Shown in pieces: positions 34,274-43,666 of a DNA stretch of 60,100 nucleotides. This DNA comes from an uncultured Campylobacter sp. (GTDB lineage: Bacteria > Campylobacterota > Campylobacteria > Campylobacterales > Campylobacteraceae), in assembly GCF_938017775.1 (NCBI RefSeq), contig NZ_CALIIU010000041.1, positions 1 to 60,100 of the forward strand, read 5' to 3'. The translations under genes were made by a program, and so were the position numbers. Within the stretch, counting starts at the first letter, position 1; each line of letters starts with the position of its first letter. The notes beneath the pieces are model-generated. The model was not told the origin of the DNA. It worked only from the letters and a program-made list of their open reading frames with translations, and made no database searches.

Positions 34274-35533
34274 ATGAACGAAATTTTAGATATCTGTAAG
34301 CGCGCAAAGGCCGCTTGCGGCGAGCTTTTGAGACTTGGTAGCAAGGCTAAATTTGAAATTTTAAACGCCGTGGCGGATGAGCTGCTCGCGCAAAAGGACG
34401 CGATAAAAGCGGCAAACGCCAAAGACCTTGCAAACGGCGAGAAATCGGGCTTGAGTGCGGCGTTGCTGGACCGCCTAAGGCTAACCGACGCCCGCACCGA
34501 GGCTATGGCGCAGGGCGTGCGCGATGTGGCGGGCTTCGCCGAAGTTGTGGGCGAGAATCTAGGCGGCTGGAGCCATCCAAACGGCATGCAAATCAGCCGC
34601 GTGCGCGTGCCGCTGGGGGTGCTTGGTATCATCTATGAGAGCCGTCCAAACGTCAGCATCGACGCGGCGGCTCTGGCGCTAAAAAGCGGCAATGCAGCGA
34701 TCCTGCGAGGCAGTGCTAGCGCGTTAAATTCAAACATCTTTTTAGTAAATTTATTTAACGAAGTGGGGGCGAAATTCGGCTTACCGACGGGCGCAGTGCA
34801 GCTCGTGGAGAGCGCAGATCGCGAAGTAGTGGCGCAAATGGCGAAAATGAGCGAGTATATCGACGTTTTGATACCGCGCGGCGGCAAGAGCTTAAAAGAT
34901 TTTATCGCCCAAAACGCGACCGTGCCGATCATCATGACGGGCGCGGGGGTGTGCCACATCTTCGTCGATGAGAGCGCAAATTTAAGCGAGGCGGTAAAGA
35001 TAATCAAAAACGCCAAAACCCAGCGCCCAAGCGTCTGCAACGCCGTTGAGTGCGTGCTTTTGCATGAGCGCGTGGCGGGCGAAATTTTACCTGAGCTGGT
35101 GCGCGAAATGCCCGAGGTCGAGTTTCGCGTGAGCGAGCGGCTGCTAGATGCGTGCGAGTCGGAGTTGCGCGCCGCTAAAAACATCAAGCCTGCCGGCGAG
35201 AGCGACTTTGGCGCCGAGTTTTTGGATCTCGTGCTAGCCGTGCGCGCGGTGCGGGATACGGGTGGGGCGATCAGCTTTATAAATGCGCATTCCAGCGGGC
35301 ATTCGGACGCGATTTTAAGTGAGGACTACGCAAACGTCGAGCGGTTTTTAAACGAGGTCGGCAGCGCGATCGTCTACGCCAATGCCTCGACGCGCTTTAG
35401 CGACGGCAGCGAGTTTGGATTCGGCGGCGAGATCGGCATCAGCACGCAAAAGCTGCACGCCAGAGGGCCGATGGGGGTGAGAGAGCTCACGACCTATAAA
35501 TACGTCGTCCGCGGAGGCGGGCAAATTCGCTAG
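34274..35533 (+). CDS. proA: Glutamate-5-semialdehyde dehydrogenase
   Basis: The second enzyme of proline synthesis; it reduces glutamyl phosphate with NADPH. 419 residues of the aldehyde-dehydrogenase fold: VPLGVLGIIYESRPNV, ALKSGNAAILRG, DVLIPRGGKSL, the catalytic Cys in QRPSVCNAVEC, and GFGGEIGISTQKLHARGPMG near the end. AAGGAGCG precedes the ATG. Same strand as proB; the HEPN gene lies between them. Confidence 0.97.
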   Translation: MNEILDICKRAKAACGELLRLGSKAKFEILNAVADELLAQKDAIKAANAKDLANGEKSGLSAALLDRLRLTDARTEAMAQGVRDVAGFAEVVGENLGGWSHPNGMQISRVRVPLGVLGIIYESRPNVSIDAAALALKSGNAAILRGSASALNSNIFLVNLFNEVGAKFGLPTGAVQLVESADREVVAQMAKMSEYIDVLIPRGGKSLKDFIAQNATVPIIMTGAGVCHIFVDESANLSEAVKIIKNAKTQRPSVCNAVECVLLHERVAGEILPELVREMPEVEFRVSERLLDACESELRAAKNIKPAGESDFGAEFLDLVLAVRAVRDTGGAISFINAHSSGHSDAILSEDYANVERFLNEVGSAIVYANASTRFSDGSEFGFGGEIGISTQKLHARGPMGVRELTTYKYVVRGGGQIR

Positions 35534-35597
35534 CGGCTCGTCTTTTTCAAAAGGATCATCTTGCGAGCGCTTTTGAGAGAAATTTTGCTTCTCTTGC

Positions 35598-35704
35598 GCT
35601 CGCAACTGCAAGCAGAAGTCTAGCTTGCGCAAAATTTTAGCTTCTAACTAAAAAAATCGCCTCGAAATACTTGCAAATTTTATTTTATATCGCAGGCTGA
35701 ATTT
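35598..35704. repeat. Dispersed intergenic repeat, copy B
   Basis: 35598-35618 is the exact reverse complement of 30288-30308. 35652-35704 matches 30328-30379 in direct orientation apart from a 2-base indel. The two copies lie just after different operons (flavoprotein gene and proA). The mixture of direct and inverted matches suggests part of the element has flipped. Confidence 0.75.
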
Positions 35705-35863
35705 GGTCTGCGATACTTTTACCTAATAAACTTGAAATTTTATAAATCACCTCTGTCAAAATTTTAAAAATATATGAGCTAAAGTTTTGTCATGCAGGCG
35801 AAATTTTGTATCACGTCTTACTAAAATTTAAAATTTTTAATAAAAATTATATATTCCGCACGA

Positions 35864-35869
35864 TATAAT
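35864..35869 (+). promoter_or_regulatory. -10 box of the amino-acid ABC operon
   Basis: TATAAT preceded by A/T-rich periodic sequence, about 50 bases before the ATG at 35919. The ribosome site AAGGAG is at 35909-35914. Confidence 0.55.
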
Positions 35870-35918
35870 CGCGCATCTGCTCGCAACGCGAGCGATAGCT
35901 AAATTTCAAGGAGACGCA

Positions 35919-36662
35919 ATGAAAATATTTAAAGCCCTGCTCGCAACAGCGCTGATCACCGCCACCCTAAGCGCTAAGACGCTCAAAGAGGGCACGCTCG
36001 TAATAGCCACGGAGGGGACTTACTCGCCGTATTCTTTCTATGACGAGAAAAATAATCTTACCGGCTTTGATGTCGATATCGCTCGCGCACTAGCAAAAGA
36101 GCTAGGGTTAAAGGCGGAATTTTTAACCGCGCCGTGGGATGCGATGCTCGCGGCATTTGACGCAGGCAAAGCGGACATAGCGATGAATCAAGTAAGCATC
36201 ACACAGGAGCGCAAGAAAAAATATAATTTCAGCGAGCCTTATACTGTGGCTTATGCTGCGCTGGTAGTGCGAGCTGATAACGAGGAGATTAAGAGTTTTG
36301 CGGATCTTAAAGGCAAAAAAAGCGTCCACTCCGCTACCAGTAACTGGGCGGACATGGCGCGCAGCTACGGCGCCGAGGTCGTTACAGCAGACGGATTTAG
36401 CAAGGGCGTGGAGCTCATCATAGCTCGTCGCGCAGACGCTACGATCAACGACAACATCACATTTTTCGACTATATGAAGCAGCGCCCGAACGCCCCGCTA
36501 AAGATCGCAGCTCAAGGCAATGAGCCGATCTATTCAGCTGTGCTTCTTAAAAAGGACGACGAGCTGACGGCGCAGATAAATTCCGCGCTAAAATCGCTAA
36601 AGCAAAAAGGCGTGCTGAAAGAAATTTCACTTAAATATTTTGGCAAAGACATTACGGAGTAA
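35919..36662 (+). CDS. Polar amino-acid ABC binding protein (copy 1)
   Basis: 247 residues with a Sec signal peptide (about 1-19). A family-3 solute-binding protein: LVIATEGTYSPYSFYDEKN, GFDVDIARALAKELGLK, APWDAMLAAFDAGKADIAMNQVSIT. The arrangement, with a cystathionine-lyase-type gene downstream, suggests cystine or another sulfur amino acid as ligand; that is inference. Followed 93 bases later by a close paralogue, then the permease and ATPase. Confidence 0.93.
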   Translation: MKIFKALLATALITATLSAKTLKEGTLVIATEGTYSPYSFYDEKNNLTGFDVDIARALAKELGLKAEFLTAPWDAMLAAFDAGKADIAMNQVSITQERKKKYNFSEPYTVAYAALVVRADNEEIKSFADLKGKKSVHSATSNWADMARSYGAEVVTADGFSKGVELIIARRADATINDNITFFDYMKQRPNAPLKIAAQGNEPIYSAVLLKKDDELTAQINSALKSLKQKGVLKEISLKYFGKDITE

Positions 36663-36755
36663 ATTCTACAACCGCTTAGTTGAAGCGTGGAATTTTAAAC
36701 TTGGTTGGGCGGAATTTCGCATTTTAAATTTCGCTCATAAAATTTTGGAGGAATT

Positions 36756-37505
36756 ATGAAAAATTTAATAAAAACTTTGCTTGCGTGCGCGCTTTTAATA
36801 TGCGTCGCAAACTCCAAAACGCTACGCGAAGGTACGCTTAAAGTAGCTACTGAAGGCACCTTTTCGCCATTTTCGTATTATAACGACAAAAATGAGCTCG
36901 TAGGATACGACGTAGATGTCGCGCGCGCAGTCGCCGAAAAACTTGGTCTAAAAATAGAATTTCTAACCGCGCCTTGGGATGCGATGCTTGCAGCATTTGA
37001 TGCAGGCAAGGCAGACGCTGTGTTTAATCAAGTAAGCATTACTGATGAGCGCAAGAAAAAATATGAATATTCAGTGCCCTACACCGTCGTTTACGGAGCT
37101 ATCATCGTGCATAAAGATAACAACGACATTAAAAGCTTCGAGGATTTAAAAGGCAAAAAAAATGCAGACTCCGCTACCAGCAACTGGGCACAAGTCGCTA
37201 AAAAATACGGCGCGCAAAACGTAACCGTCGATAGTTTTGCCAAAAGTATGGAGCTGCTGATCGCTCGCCGCGTAGATACCGTCGTGCGCGATAATACCGT
37301 ATTTTACGACTTTTTAAAGCAGCGCCCGGACGCTCCGATTAAGATCGCCGCAAAGCTAAAAGATGTCGATTATAGCGCTGCAATCGTGCAGAAGGGCAAT
37401 AAAGAGCTCGCAGATCAAATCAGCAAAGCCTTAAACGAACTCAAAGCCGAAGGCAAGCTAAAAGAAATTTCGCTTAAATATTTCGGCAAAGATGTGAGTG
37501 AATGA
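36756..37505 (+). CDS. Polar amino-acid ABC binding protein (copy 2)
   Basis: 249 residues, clearly paralogous to copy 1 along the whole length (both share APWDAMLAAFDAGKAD and end LKEISLKYFGKD). It has a signal peptide with KTLREGTLKVATEGTFSPFS after cleavage. Two binding proteins served by one permease usually broaden or split ligand range. GGAGG lies before the ATG. The stop overlaps the permease start by 4 bases. Confidence 0.93.
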   Translation: MKNLIKTLLACALLICVANSKTLREGTLKVATEGTFSPFSYYNDKNELVGYDVDVARAVAEKLGLKIEFLTAPWDAMLAAFDAGKADAVFNQVSITDERKKKYEYSVPYTVVYGAIIVHKDNNDIKSFEDLKGKKNADSATSNWAQVAKKYGAQNVTVDSFAKSMELLIARRVDTVVRDNTVFYDFLKQRPDAPIKIAAKLKDVDYSAAIVQKGNKELADQISKALNELKAEGKLKEISLKYFGKDVSE

Positions 37506-38170
37506 ACGAAACAAGCAGAATTCTAGAGCTTGTTAGCAGCTCGCTAGAGCCGATGGCGCTAGCCCTGCTGCAAGTTACGATCCCGCTTACGATAATCTCA
37601 TTTCTGCTTGGGCTCGTGCTTGCGGTGCTGACGGCGGTCGCACGCATCGCAAATTTTAAAATTTTAAAGCAGCTAAGCGAAATTTATATTTGGATTTTTC
37701 GCGGCACTCCGCTTTTGGTGCAGCTTTTTATCGTCTATTTCGGACTTCCAATCGTTGGGATCACACTTGATGTTTGGGCTGCTGCGATCATTACCTTTAG
37801 CCTAAATATCGGCGCTTACGCTTCAGAGGCGGTGCGAGCTGCGATCCTATCGGTGCCAAAGGGGCAATGGGAGGCGGCTACCTCGCTAGGCATGAGCTAC
37901 GCTCAAATTCTGCGCCGCATTATCGCTCCGCAAGCCGCTCGCATATCGCTGCCGCCGCTATCAAATATATTTATCTCTACGCTTAAAGACACTTCGCTCG
38001 TAGCCTCGATTACGATGGTCGATATGTTTATGGTCGCTCAACGTATTGCTGCGCGGGCATTCGATCCGCTCACGTTATACGTGCTGGCGGCGCTATTTTA
38101 TCTAGCGGTCTGCACCCTTCTTACGTTCTTACAATCCAAGCTAGAGCGACGATTTTCAAGGTTCGTGTGA
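37502..38170 (+). CDS. Amino-acid ABC transporter permease
   Basis: A 222-residue inner-membrane permease of the HisM/TcyB family, with five or so helices. FRGTPLLVQLFIVYFGLP and the EAA loop EAATSLGMSYAQILRRIIAPQAAR (contact with the ATPase) are clear. A single permease gene implies a homodimer. It overlaps both neighbours. Confidence 0.95.
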   Translation: MNETSRILELVSSSLEPMALALLQVTIPLTIISFLLGLVLAVLTAVARIANFKILKQLSEIYIWIFRGTPLLVQLFIVYFGLPIVGITLDVWAAAIITFSLNIGAYASEAVRAAILSVPKGQWEAATSLGMSYAQILRRIIAPQAARISLPPLSNIFISTLKDTSLVASITMVDMFMVAQRIAARAFDPLTLYVLAALFYLAVCTLLTFLQSKLERRFSRFV

Positions 38171-38904
38171 TGATAAAATTTACGAACTTAACTAAGCGCT
38201 TCGGCGATCATGTCGTGCTAAATGGGCTAAGCTTAGAATTTCGCGACGGGCAAACGACAGTGATTTTAGGAAGCTCTGGCTCCGGCAAATCCACGATGCT
38301 GCGCTGCATAAATCTGCTCGAAATTCCAAGCGGCGGCGAGCTACAGCTAGGCGAGTTTAAGATAAATTTCGACGCTCAGCATAAAACAAGCGAATATCAT
38401 CCATTCCGCGCGCATACGGGCATGGTTTTTCAAAGCTTCAATCTCTTTCCGCACCTCAACGTCTTGCAAAACGTCATCGAAGCACCCGTGCACGTGCTAA
38501 AGCAGCCACGCGAGCTTGCCGAGGCAAATGCAATGACGCTGCTAAAAAAAGTCGGTATGGCGGATAAAGCTGGCGCGTATCCGGCTCGCCTCTCCGGCGG
38601 TCAGAGCCAGCGCGTGGCGATCGCGCGGGCTCTTGCGATGCAGCCTGAGTTTTTGCTGCTGGATGAGCCTACGAGCGCGCTTGATCCCGAGCTTGAGGCA
38701 CAGGTGCTAAAGACTATCGCCGAGCTTGCCGCAGAGGATCGCTCGCTTATCATCGTCACGCACAATATGGGCTTTGCGCGCAAGATCGCAGATAGAATTT
38801 TATTCTTAGACGGCGGAGTTATCGCATTCGACGGCGACGCAGAGGAATTCTTCGGTAGCAGCGATGAGCGCATAGCTAAATTTATCGGAGCGATGAGCTT
38901 TTAA
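38170..38904 (+). CDS. Amino-acid ABC transporter ATP-binding protein
   Basis: 244 residues. Walker A GSSGSGKST, Q-loop MVFQSFNLFPH, signature LSGGQSQRVAIARAL, Walker B FLLLDEPTSALD, and the H-loop VTHNM. It belongs to the GlnQ/TcyC class and energises the preceding permease. Start is ATG 38170, sharing a base with the permease stop; a GTG at 38167 is an equally possible start adding one residue. Confidence 0.96.
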   Translation: MIKFTNLTKRFGDHVVLNGLSLEFRDGQTTVILGSSGSGKSTMLRCINLLEIPSGGELQLGEFKINFDAQHKTSEYHPFRAHTGMVFQSFNLFPHLNVLQNVIEAPVHVLKQPRELAEANAMTLLKKVGMADKAGAYPARLSGGQSQRVAIARALAMQPEFLLLDEPTSALDPELEAQVLKTIAELAAEDRSLIIVTHNMGFARKIADRILFLDGGVIAFDGDAEEFFGSSDERIAKFIGAMSF

Positions 38905-38929
38905 ATCCATTAAATTTTAAGGAGAAAAG

Positions 38930-40066
38930 ATGAAAATAGATACCCTAATCGTAAAGGGCATAGAGGCTAAGTCCAACCCCCACAACGCGGTGATTCCGCC
39001 GATATATCTAGCCAGCACCTTCGTGCAAGAAAGCCTGGATGATTTCGGCAAATACGCCTATTCGCGCGGCGCAAATCCTACGCGCAACGCCTTTGAAGAG
39101 CTTTTTGCAAAATTTGAAGGCAGCAAATACGCCTTCGCGCTAGCCTCGGGCATGGCGGCTACGAGCGCTGCATTTGCGCTGCTTAAAAGCGGAGATCGCG
39201 TGCTGTTAAATAACAACGTCTACGGCGGTACCTATCGCTACGTAAGCAGGATTTTTAAAAATCAAGGGATCAATTACGACTTGGTGGACGATCTAAATTT
39301 GATCACCGAAATTCCAAGCGATGTTAAAATGGTCTTCATCGAAACGCCCTCAAATCCGCTTTTGCGCGTAACCGACATTGAGCGTATCAGCGAGCTCGCG
39401 CATAAAAACGGCGCGCTTGTGGTGATGGATAATACCTTCTTAACCCCATATTATCAGCGCCCGCTAGAGCACGGCGCAGACGTCGTAGTTTATAGCGCGA
39501 CCAAATACATAGGCGGGCATGCCGATCTGATCGCCGGCATTGTTACGACGAACGACGATGAGCTTGCCGCAAGAATTCAGTTTATGAAAAACACTCTGGG
39601 CGCTACGCTATCGCCTACCGACGCGTATTCGCTAATACGCGGACTTAAAACGCTAAGCGTGCGCTTCGACCGCCAGAGTGAAAATACGCTAAAGATAATA
39701 GAATTTTTACGCAGCAATCCTGCGGTAGAGGCGGTAAATTTTGCAGGCTCGCATTCGGCTAACGAAAAAGAGATACAAAATCGCCAAGCTAGCGGCATCG
39801 GAGCGGTCATCTCACTGGTGCTTAAGCCGCAATACGACTATAAAACCTTTGCGCGCAGCCTTGAGCTATTTGATCTAGCCGTGAGCCTGGGCGGCGTAGA
39901 GAGCTTGATCTGCCACCCCGCGTCGATGACGCACGAGAGCTATCCGCGCGAGCTGCAAGAGCGCATCGGCATCAGTCAAAATTTGCTGCGCCTAGCCATA
40001 GGCATCGAAAACGCTGACGATCTCATAGCCGACCTTACCGCCGCGCTAGAAAAATCTAAAAAATAG
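38930..40066 (+). CDS. Cystathionine gamma-synthase/lyase-family PLP enzyme
   Basis: 378 residues of the Cys/Met metabolism PLP family. The N-terminal YSRGANPTRNAFE, ALASGMAATSA, the active-site lysine in YSATKYIGGHAD and SLGGVESLICHPASMTH are all present. The members (cystathionine gamma-synthase, cystathionine beta/gamma-lyase, methionine gamma-lyase) cannot be told apart by eye. Placement 25 bases after a probable cystine transporter favours a cystine/cystathionine lyase role. AAGGAG precedes the ATG. Confidence 0.93.
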   Translation: MKIDTLIVKGIEAKSNPHNAVIPPIYLASTFVQESLDDFGKYAYSRGANPTRNAFEELFAKFEGSKYAFALASGMAATSAAFALLKSGDRVLLNNNVYGGTYRYVSRIFKNQGINYDLVDDLNLITEIPSDVKMVFIETPSNPLLRVTDIERISELAHKNGALVVMDNTFLTPYYQRPLEHGADVVVYSATKYIGGHADLIAGIVTTNDDELAARIQFMKNTLGATLSPTDAYSLIRGLKTLSVRFDRQSENTLKIIEFLRSNPAVEAVNFAGSHSANEKEIQNRQASGIGAVISLVLKPQYDYKTFARSLELFDLAVSLGGVESLICHPASMTHESYPRELQERIGISQNLLRLAIGIENADDLIADLTAALEKSKK

Positions 40067-40161
40067 GCGGCGCGAAATTTGCGCAAGCTCGCGGAATTTC
40101 TACGCAGGCTTGTAAAATTTACGCGGGCGGGTAGAATTCATGCCAAAATTTAATCCGAAAT

Positions 40162-40191
40162 CCTTATAGCTTCGCTCGTGAGGCTATAAGG
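40162..40191. terminator. Hairpin downstream of the lyase gene
   Basis: CCTTATAGC (40162-40170) pairs with GCTATAAGG (40183-40191) around a 12-base loop. No U-run follows, so it may work as a rho-independent-like stop only weakly. Confidence 0.5.
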
Positions 40192-40218
40192 GAGCGGTCT
40201 TTACAAACTGGCGCGCAG

Positions 40219-40240
40219 GGCGGGTTTAAAAAGACCCGCC
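40219..40240. terminator. GC-rich hairpin between convergent genes
   Basis: GGCGGGT (40219-40225) pairs with ACCCGCC (40234-40240) around TTAAAAAG. It is symmetric, so it could end transcripts from either side. Confidence 0.5.
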
Positions 40241-40705
40241 GCCGATCATCTCATCTTACAAAAATCTCTTTTTGCAAAACCTATGTCCATTTTCTCGCGG
40301 GCTAAATTTTGTATGAATTTTCACTCGTTAAATTTTACGAAGCGCGCGGCTTTGCGTAAAATTTAAAAATTCTGCCACTACGCCGTTGAAATGAAATTTT
40401 AATTTATACGCACGACAAGATTTACCCAGACCTCTTGCTAAAACGCATCGTTTAAATTTAATTCGGATAAATCTATCTAACCGCCGTTTGATATTGCTAA
40501 GCGGAGAGCTTAAATTTAATCAAAAATTTAAAGACGGCGACGATCTGTGCCGCACCACGCCAGCTATTTGCAATCGCTCGGTTTAAAATTTGATGAGCCA
40601 AATTTTAAACTGGACAAATTTAGGCTCCGTCTTGCTCAAAATTTAAAATTCTGCGCGCCGTTTAAATTCCGCTTAAATTTTAGCCGCGTTTTAAATTTGG
40701 CAGAG

Positions 40706-43522
40706 TTACTTCAGCTCGCCCCAGCGCTTGGCGATGTTTAGGCTCGTCTTTAAAGGCACGTTTAGGCTCGCCGCACTTTGCATTATCTCCTGCGCGCGCT
40801 CGCCGAAGCTCTGCGCCAAATCGTCCCGCACCTCGAAGATCAGCTCATCGTGGATCTGCAATATCAGCCGCGCCTCGCCGCTTAGCAGCGGCGAAATCTC
40901 AACCATCGCCTTTTTGATGATATCGGCGGCGGAGCCTTGAAATTTCGTATTCACCGCCTCGCGCTCGTAGCTCGCATAGACCATGTTGTTGCGCGCATTT
41001 GCGAAGTCGAAATAGCGCCTGCGCCCAAAAAGCGTGCTTACATAGCCGTGCGCTTTCGCGTCCGATTTTATGCTTTGCAAAAACTCCTTGATCGTAGAAA
41101 ACGCCGCGAAATAGCGCTCGATATAGCCCTTCGCCTCGGCGCGCGCGATACCTAGGCTGTCGCTTAGCTTGCCCGCGCCCATGCCGTAGATGAGGCCGAA
41201 ATTTATACTCTTTGCGATCGTGCGGTGCGCGGGCTGCGCGTCGCCGAAGATGCTGATCGCCGTGCGCGCGTGAATGTCCTCATCCGCCCTAAACGCCGCC
41301 AAAAGCGCAGGATCGCGCGAAAAGTGCGCGAGCAGGCGCAGCTCGATCTGCGAGTAATCAAGCGAAATCAGCGAGTAGCCCCCCTCTGCTAGGAAGCAGT
41401 CCCGCACGTCCTTCGCAAACGTGCCGCGCGCGGGGATATTTTGTAGGTTCGGATTTTTACTCGCTAGCCGCCCGGTGGCCGTGCCGGTCTGTAAGAAATT
41501 CGATCTGACGCGATTTTGCGGATCTGCAAGGGCAAGCTGTAGCAGCGGCTCGCAGTAGGTGCTTTGCAGCTTAAACAGCTCGCGGTAGTCTAAAATTTTA
41601 CCCACCGCGGGATGCAGCGCCGTAAGATCCTTCAGCACGCTTTCGTCGGTGCTGTAGCCCGTCTTGGTGCGCTTGGCTGCAGGAAGCCCGAGCCGCTCGA
41701 AAAGCACGGCGCCAAGCTGAGCGGGAGAGTTGATATTAAACTGCTCGCCGCAAAGCTCGTAAATTTCATCCGTGAGCACTCGCAGGGACTTTTCGTTGCG
41801 CGCGATAAGGCGCTTTATCATCTCTACGTCGATCTTGATGCCGCATCTTTGCATCTGCCAAAGCACCCGCACGAACGGGAACTCAAGATCCTGTGCGAGC
41901 TTAAAAAGCGCGGGTTCGAGCAGCTCCTTTAGCTTAAAATACAGCCTCAGCGTCACCCACGCATCCTCGCTCGCATAGATCGTAGCGGCGTCCAGCTCCA
42001 CGGAGGCGAAGGTCTCGCCCTTTTTGACGACGTCGCCGAAATGCACAGTCTCGTACCCAAGATAGCGCGGCGAGATAGAGTCCATTCCCACGGCGTTTGC
42101 GGGATCGAGCAGCCACGCTAGCACCATCGTATCGGCAAAGCGCGCAGGCGGCTCAATGTTAAAATTATTTTTCACGATCTCAAAATCGTATTTTAAATTT
42201 TGCCCCACGACATATCCGCGAAACAGAGAGCCGATCGCGGCCTTTGCGGCGTCCGAAGAAATTTGAGCCGGAGCGCCCAAATAGCTATGCGCGAGCGGGA
42301 CGTAGTAGGCGCGCTCCTCATTAAACGCAAATGAAAAGCCCACGATCTTGGCGCTTTTGCTATCGATGCTAGTGGTTTCCGTATCGAAGCTCACTAGGGT
42401 ATCGGCGCTGACGCCTTCGCACAGCCTCGCAAGCTCCGCTGCATCAGTGATACAAATAGGCTCAAAGGGCGTTTTAAAAGCGCTCTCGCAGCTTTGTCCG
42501 CCGCAAGCAGAACCGCCCGGGATAGAATTTTGCCCGTCTAACCCCCCTGCGGAAGCGTCCAAGATAGAGCCGCCGCAAGACGGCTCTGCGCCGGAGCCTT
42601 TGCCTCCCGCGCCCAAAACGGAGCTTTTTGCGCCCGCGCCTTTGTCCTCGCTCCAAAGATCAAGTCCGTTCTGCTCCTGCAGGTTTAGCGCCGAAAGAAG
42701 CCTATTTAGCGCGTAATCTTTTAAAATTTCGCGGATTTTAAAAAGCGGATTTTGCTGCGGAAATTTCGCGTCCTCTAAAGGCGGGATTTCCAGCTCGTCG
42801 TAAAGCGTAGCCAGGCGCTTGCTTATGTAGGCGCTCTGCTTGCCTTCTATCAGATACTCGCGCTGTTTGTTTTGCGGCAGGCGGTCTAAATTTGAATAGA
42901 TCTCATCGAGCGAGCCCCACTCGTCTAAAAGCTTCTTCGCCCCCTTATCGCCGATACCCCGCACGCCCGGGATATTATCGGCGCTGTCGCCGCAGATCGC
43001 CAAAAAATCCACGATCTGCTCGGGATAGACGCCGTAGCGCTGCAAGCACTCCTCCCTTCCGTAAAGCATCTTTTTGCCGTGGCTGTAAATTTTAACGTTT
43101 TCGCCGATGAGCTGATAGAGGTCCTTGTCGGAGGTAACGATGTTGATTTTATGCGTGGCGCCGTGCTTTTTAACGACGCTTGCGATGAGATCGTCCGCTT
43201 CATAGCCCTCGCATCCGAGCGAGTAAAGCCCCATCTTTTCGATCATCTCGATGCAAACCGGCAGTTGCTGCAAAAGCGCGGGCGGCGGGGCTTGGCGGTT
43301 AGTTTTATAGTTCGGATCGATATCCGAGCGGAAGGTCTTGCCCTTGCTATCCAGAGCGAAAATTATATAATCGCTCTTAAATTCCTTCGAAAGATTTGCG
43401 ATGAAGCTCGCAAATCCGCTCACCATGCCGCTGGGTTTGCCGTCTTTGGTTTTAAGCCCGCTCATAGCGTAATAGAGCCTGAAAAAAAAGCCGAACGTAT
43501 CGATGATCGTGATGGTCTGCAT
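40706..43522 (-). CDS. polA: DNA polymerase I
   Basis: 938 residues with three domains. The 5' nuclease (about 1-285) has EADDLIAS, SDKDLYQL and the GVRGIGDKGAKKLL helix-hairpin-helix. The 3'-5' proofreading domain (about 350-540) keeps its DxE (SFDTET, Asp380/Glu382). The polymerase domain (about 560-938) has SLDYSQIELRLLAH, KSINFGLIYGMG and LQIHDELIFEV. Between the first two lies a Gly/Ser/Ala-rich linker of about 60 residues (290-352), much longer than usual, with several cysteines. The enzyme fills gaps in repair and replaces Okazaki primers. It is monocistronic. Confidence 0.97.
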   Translation of the reverse strand: MQTITIIDTFGFFFRLYYAMSGLKTKDGKPSGMVSGFASFIANLSKEFKSDYIIFALDSKGKTFRSDIDPNYKTNRQAPPPALLQQLPVCIEMIEKMGLYSLGCEGYEADDLIASVVKKHGATHKINIVTSDKDLYQLIGENVKIYSHGKKMLYGREECLQRYGVYPEQIVDFLAICGDSADNIPGVRGIGDKGAKKLLDEWGSLDEIYSNLDRLPQNKQREYLIEGKQSAYISKRLATLYDELEIPPLEDAKFPQQNPLFKIREILKDYALNRLLSALNLQEQNGLDLWSEDKGAGAKSSVLGAGGKGSGAEPSCGGSILDASAGGLDGQNSIPGGSACGGQSCESAFKTPFEPICITDAAELARLCEGVSADTLVSFDTETTSIDSKSAKIVGFSFAFNEERAYYVPLAHSYLGAPAQISSDAAKAAIGSLFRGYVVGQNLKYDFEIVKNNFNIEPPARFADTMVLAWLLDPANAVGMDSISPRYLGYETVHFGDVVKKGETFASVELDAATIYASEDAWVTLRLYFKLKELLEPALFKLAQDLEFPFVRVLWQMQRCGIKIDVEMIKRLIARNEKSLRVLTDEIYELCGEQFNINSPAQLGAVLFERLGLPAAKRTKTGYSTDESVLKDLTALHPAVGKILDYRELFKLQSTYCEPLLQLALADPQNRVRSNFLQTGTATGRLASKNPNLQNIPARGTFAKDVRDCFLAEGGYSLISLDYSQIELRLLAHFSRDPALLAAFRADEDIHARTAISIFGDAQPAHRTIAKSINFGLIYGMGAGKLSDSLGIARAEAKGYIERYFAAFSTIKEFLQSIKSDAKAHGYVSTLFGRRRYFDFANARNNMVYASYEREAVNTKFQGSAADIIKKAMVEISPLLSGEARLILQIHDELIFEVRDDLAQSFGERAQEIMQSAASLNVPLKTSLNIAKRWGELK

Positions 43523-43632
43523 AATGGTCCTCGGATTTAAAATTTTAACGCGTAGTGTATTAAAATTCGGCTAAATTTACAAATTCCGAATAGGACTTGA
43601 TCTGCCTCATTTCAAAATTTTAAAATTTACTA

Positions 43633-43638
43633 TATAAT
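43633..43638 (+). promoter_or_regulatory. -10 box of the DUF2249 operon
   Basis: TATAAT in ACTATATAATCG, 29 bases before the ATG at 43667; AAAAAAGGA (43651-43659) is the ribosome site. Confidence 0.55.
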
Positions 43639-43666
43639 CGCGCGAAATTTTAAAAAAGGATCAAGT

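Larger units (their letters stand above)
35534..35918. other. Intergenic region with repeat copy B and a promoter
   Basis: 385 bases between proA and the first binding-protein gene. The first half holds the dispersed repeat. The second half is AAATTT-rich, then gives a T-rich promoter with TATAAT. No gene was seen. Confidence 0.6.
40067..40705. other. Intergenic region between convergent genes
   Basis: About 640 bases between the lyase (plus) and polA (minus). It contains two hairpins listed separately and AAATTT-rich sequence. The short plus frame at 40547-40741 is made of AAATTT words and is not credible. Confidence 0.6.
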
